A stretch of 64,000 nucleotides of DNA from CAJQQK01 sp963696075 (GTDB lineage: Bacteria; Pseudomonadota; Alphaproteobacteria; Rhizobiales; Hyphomicrobiaceae): assembly GCA_963696075.1 (NCBI GenBank), contig CAVOJD010000015.1, positions 1 through 64,000 on the forward strand, in the 5' to 3' direction. This document shows, one piece after another, positions 61,758 through 64,000 of this stretch; positions within the stretch are counted from its first letter, which is position 1; the number at the start of each line of letters is the position of its first letter. The position numbers and the translations under genes are program-made. The notes beneath the pieces were generated by a model. That model did no database searches and was not told where the DNA came from. It worked only from the letters and a program-made list of their open reading frames with translations.

Positions 61758-61960
61758 TCGTGTTGGTTCTCGTCTGTTTGGAGCATGCGCCGATTGCGGC
61801 ATTACCAGAACGTCGTCCACAAAATAGCGCCTTTAACGGACCGGCTGCAACGATGCGTACGGTGGTTTTCTGATCTTTATGGGCTTTGACGGTGCTGGTC
61901 ATGATTTGGGCAAGAGGATGTGTGAACATTCGCGTTTATCGAGGTGTGTGCGATTCGGTC

Positions 61961-63328
61961 ATGAACCGCGACAAGACGGTGCGGGAGGCGGGACGGCGTT
62001 ATTCAAGCCGTTCGACGTTAGGGAATAACAGGTTGTCGATACTCGATCGAGGCAAACGGTTGTTGTTTGTTGGGTTGGCGCTTTTCGCGCTGGCATCGGT
62101 TTCGGCTGGCGCGGCGGAAGCGCGGCGGGCTGCGCAGGAGTTTGCAGCAACGCTGGATGGCGGTGAGCGTGAGCGTTTCGAGGCATGGTACAGCGCGCAG
62201 GTGTTTTTTGATGCGGCGATGGATGCCTACTGGGACAAGGTCGAGACGAAGCGAAGTGGACGGCGCGCCAAGCGGCGGCGCGGTCAGGCTTTTGCCCACA
62301 GTGATTATGTCAAGAACAGTCCGCCCACATATTCCGGTCCGCAGATTTCCGCCTCGCTGCTGACCCGCTGGCGCGCCTTTCGTGATCGCGACAAACCCAA
62401 GATGGAGGCGGAAAAGCGCGAGTTGCCGTCCGTCAAGGACTACCTCGCAGCGGCCCGGCGGTATTTCAAGTTCGAGCCTGAGCGGATACCCGAAATCGAA
62501 TTCAAGCGGCGGTATGCAGCCGAAGCCTTGCGTCTGGGCCTGACCAAGGATCAGATCGTGCGGATCTACGCGCTTGAGACCGGAGGGTATGGGACGGCCG
62601 ATATGCAGGCGGGCATCCATCCGATTTCCGGGAAGGGGAGGCCGATTTCGAGTGCGCTTGGATATGCGCAGCTGTTGGCGGCAAATTCGATCAATGTGCT
62701 CTCGAAGCATGGGCCGGAGTTCGTTGAACGGCTGGGCGCCAAGCTCAGTGCGACGCGCGATGGGCAGCGGCGGGAGCAGCTCAGACACAAGCTTGGCGTC
62801 CTGAAGGGGATGGTGAGAACGGCGAAATCCGTGCCCTACAAGTGGTCGCGACACGTCAGTTTCTCGCGCACCTCGCGGGGCATGGCGCTGCACGTGATGA
62901 ATATGGACGGCGACATTGGTCCGTGGATGCAGGTCGTCAAGATCGCGGACCTGAAACGCATGGCCGCGGACCGGGGGCGGCCGCGCCTGAGTGGGGCGGA
63001 GATCGAGCTGATGAACCTGGCCGGGCCGGCGACGGGGCTTGAGATGATGCTTGAGACGGGGCGCGACAAGGCAACGACGAATTTCTTCTCGCGCCGGGCC
63101 TACTACCGTAACTCAGTTGTGCGCGGGCGCGATGCCCAGGGGCTTCTCAAGGCGCTCGAGGAGCGGATGCGCGTCAATATCAAGAACAAGGGTGCGCAGG
63201 AGTTTCTTGCGGTTTTCGACGAGCTGATCGCGGCGCAACCGCGTCCGCCGCGACCCGTCCTCGCGCCCCGGGCATCGAATGATCCGGCGCCGCTTCCCTT
63301 TCAGGGTCCGAACCTCAACGCCCGCTGA
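61961..63328 (+). CDS. secreted lysozyme-like (transglycosylase-fold) protein
   Basis: A roughly 455-residue secreted protein with a hydrophobic signal region (LLFVGLALFALASVSAGAAEA) after a basic N terminus. The core shows IVRIYALETGGYGTADMQAG followed by ISSALGYAQLLAANSINVL, which recalls the E-S/T-x-x ... Q-x-x-x-x-S/T-G-A-x-G-x-x-Q-x layout of lytic transglycosylases with Glu as the acid. No LysM or SLT signature is complete. The tail has a Pro-rich end. The ATG at 61961 is one of several possible starts. Confidence 0.68.
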   Translation: MNRDKTVREAGRRYSSRSTLGNNRLSILDRGKRLLFVGLALFALASVSAGAAEARRAAQEFAATLDGGERERFEAWYSAQVFFDAAMDAYWDKVETKRSGRRAKRRRGQAFAHSDYVKNSPPTYSGPQISASLLTRWRAFRDRDKPKMEAEKRELPSVKDYLAAARRYFKFEPERIPEIEFKRRYAAEALRLGLTKDQIVRIYALETGGYGTADMQAGIHPISGKGRPISSALGYAQLLAANSINVLSKHGPEFVERLGAKLSATRDGQRREQLRHKLGVLKGMVRTAKSVPYKWSRHVSFSRTSRGMALHVMNMDGDIGPWMQVVKIADLKRMAADRGRPRLSGAEIELMNLAGPATGLEMMLETGRDKATTNFFSRRAYYRNSVVRGRDAQGLLKALEERMRVNIKNKGAQEFLAVFDELIAAQPRPPRPVLAPRASNDPAPLPFQGPNLNAR

Positions 63329-63421
63329 GGGCATCGGTATTTCGGCGATCGACACTTTCCATTCGCAGTCAAACTCTGGACGACAAACCCTGTCGGGCAA
63401 CTGAGGCCGCGCGTGCGGTCG

Positions 63422-64000
63422 TCAGGTCGAGGTGAGTTCCTTGCGCGGCCCGGTGGAGTCCTGCGCCTCGGCCGTGCCGGGCAGGTGGCCGTCGGGGGCG
63501 ATGACATCAGGGACGTAGGCCTGGACGGGCTCGGTCGTGGCCTGGTGATCAACCGCGGTTGCGGGTTGTTCGTCGCTGCGCGGGTCAAGGTCGAATACGG
63601 CGGGTGTCGTACGCGGCACCATCACGAAATCCTCATGGTGCTTCGCACGGGTGCGGGGGCGGATCGTGATGCGCAGCACAGTGACCACGATGATCAACGC
63701 GCAGGAGGCGGATATCGTGGTGAACAGGGCCGCAAAACCAAGCCATTCGACGACGAAGGATGCGATGAGCGGGCCAGAAGCTGCACCAATCGCGTAGACG
63801 AAGAGGAGGCCGCTTGAGACGACGACGGCGCGGCGCTTGGGCACGAGGTCGTTGGCGTGGGCGATGGCGAGGGTGTAGATCGGGAAACTGGCGGCGCCGA
63901 ACAGGATCGAGCAGGCGAATATGAGGGCGAGATTTGTGCTGGTCATCAGGCCGAGGGCGAGACTTGAGAGCATGGCGACGGCCGCGGCGGCAGACATCGC
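63422..64000 (-). CDS. MFS transporter, 3' part only
   Basis: The C-terminal 192 residues of a major-facilitator transporter; the 5' part lies beyond the window. Visible helices are LALIFACSILFGAASFPIYT, VVVSSGLLFVYAIGAASGPL and LFTTISASCALIIVVTVLRI. The loop AIAHANDLVPKRRAVVVSSG is a typical MFS cytosolic loop. A hydrophilic tail of 75 residues follows the last helix. Confidence 0.85.
   Translation of the reverse strand, partial: AMSAAAAVAMLSSLALGLMTSTNLALIFACSILFGAASFPIYTLAIAHANDLVPKRRAVVVSSGLLFVYAIGAASGPLIASFVVEWLGFAALFTTISASCALIIVVTVLRITIRPRTRAKHHEDFVMVPRTTPAVFDLDPRSDEQPATAVDHQATTEPVQAYVPDVIAPDGHLPGTAEAQDSTGPRKELTST

Noticed and set aside
1..64000. CRISPR arrays, rRNA operons, insertion sequences or prophage genes
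   Set aside because: No direct-repeat/spacer arrays, rRNA signatures, transposase motifs or phage structural genes were seen on either strand.

Overview
The window is chromosomal DNA from an alphaproteobacterium, most likely of the order Hyphomicrobiales (rhizobia, Hyphomicrobium and relatives); the genus cannot be fixed from the sequence alone. The evidence is high G+C coding DNA with many GTG/TTG-like starts, a ChpT phosphotransferase, perfect CtrA-type boxes (TTAA-N7-TTAA), a DUF1134/EipA protein, DUF1285, DUF6111 and Usg proteins, an alphaproteobacterial RpoH, and the guaB - RsmB-like - guaA order. Nothing looks like a prophage, plasmid or CRISPR locus. Most of the window is ordinary chromosome, with a few acquired or low-G+C patches.

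Layout. 0-8.4 kb: tRNA-Gln, ppx/gppA, rlmE, then the GMP block guaB, an RsmB-family m5C methyltransferase, an alpha/beta hydrolase and guaA, closed by a strong hairpin. 8.4-11 kb: three minus-strand genes, namely a secreted Arg-rich repeat protein that is split by a frameshift, an orphan SLATT-type membrane protein and a single-TM protein. 11.3-18.1 kb: a plus-strand run of nnrU-like, MOSC, YfgM-like, bamB, der, holC and rlmJ (outer-membrane assembly, ribosome biogenesis, replication). 18.3-25 kb: cold-shock protein, two small secreted proteins, a cell-cycle block (receiver protein plus chpT), cysQ, eipA and a membrane-anchored coiled-coil protein. 25.2-28.2 kb: small TM protein, rluD-type pseudouridine synthase and rpoH with a heat-shock-type promoter. 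29-34 kb: a periplasmic amidase behind a CtrA box, an XRE regulator, RlpA, an atypical SDR and a possible leader-peptide or sRNA transcript.

34-48 kb: a zinc-PLC-like/DUF4332 fusion, a DMT transporter, a MetX-like hydrolase, then the moxR - DUF58 - DUF4159 - membrane protein operon divergent from DUF1285, followed by an MBL-fold enzyme and Usg. 48-52.4 kb: an amidase_2 protein, a lower-G+C membrane gene, and a TPP riboswitch that leads into a yjbR/mmcQ gene and thiC. 52.5-64 kb: small coiled-coil protein, 2OG-Fe(II) oxygenase, DUF2314, peptidoglycan-binding protein, bactofilin, threonine/serine dehydratase, an H-NS/HvrA-type protein behind an A+T-rich leader, cca - DUF6111 - Nudix, a lysozyme-like secreted protein, and an MFS transporter that runs off the end.

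The recurring theme is the envelope and its cell-cycle control: BamB, EipA, two amidase families, RlpA, a peptidoglycan-binding protein, a bactofilin and a lysozyme-like protein. ChpT (the phosphotransferase that feeds CtrA) is also in the window, and perfect CtrA boxes lie in front of eipA and of the amidase gene. Functions are assigned by recognising family motifs by eye; no database search was possible.
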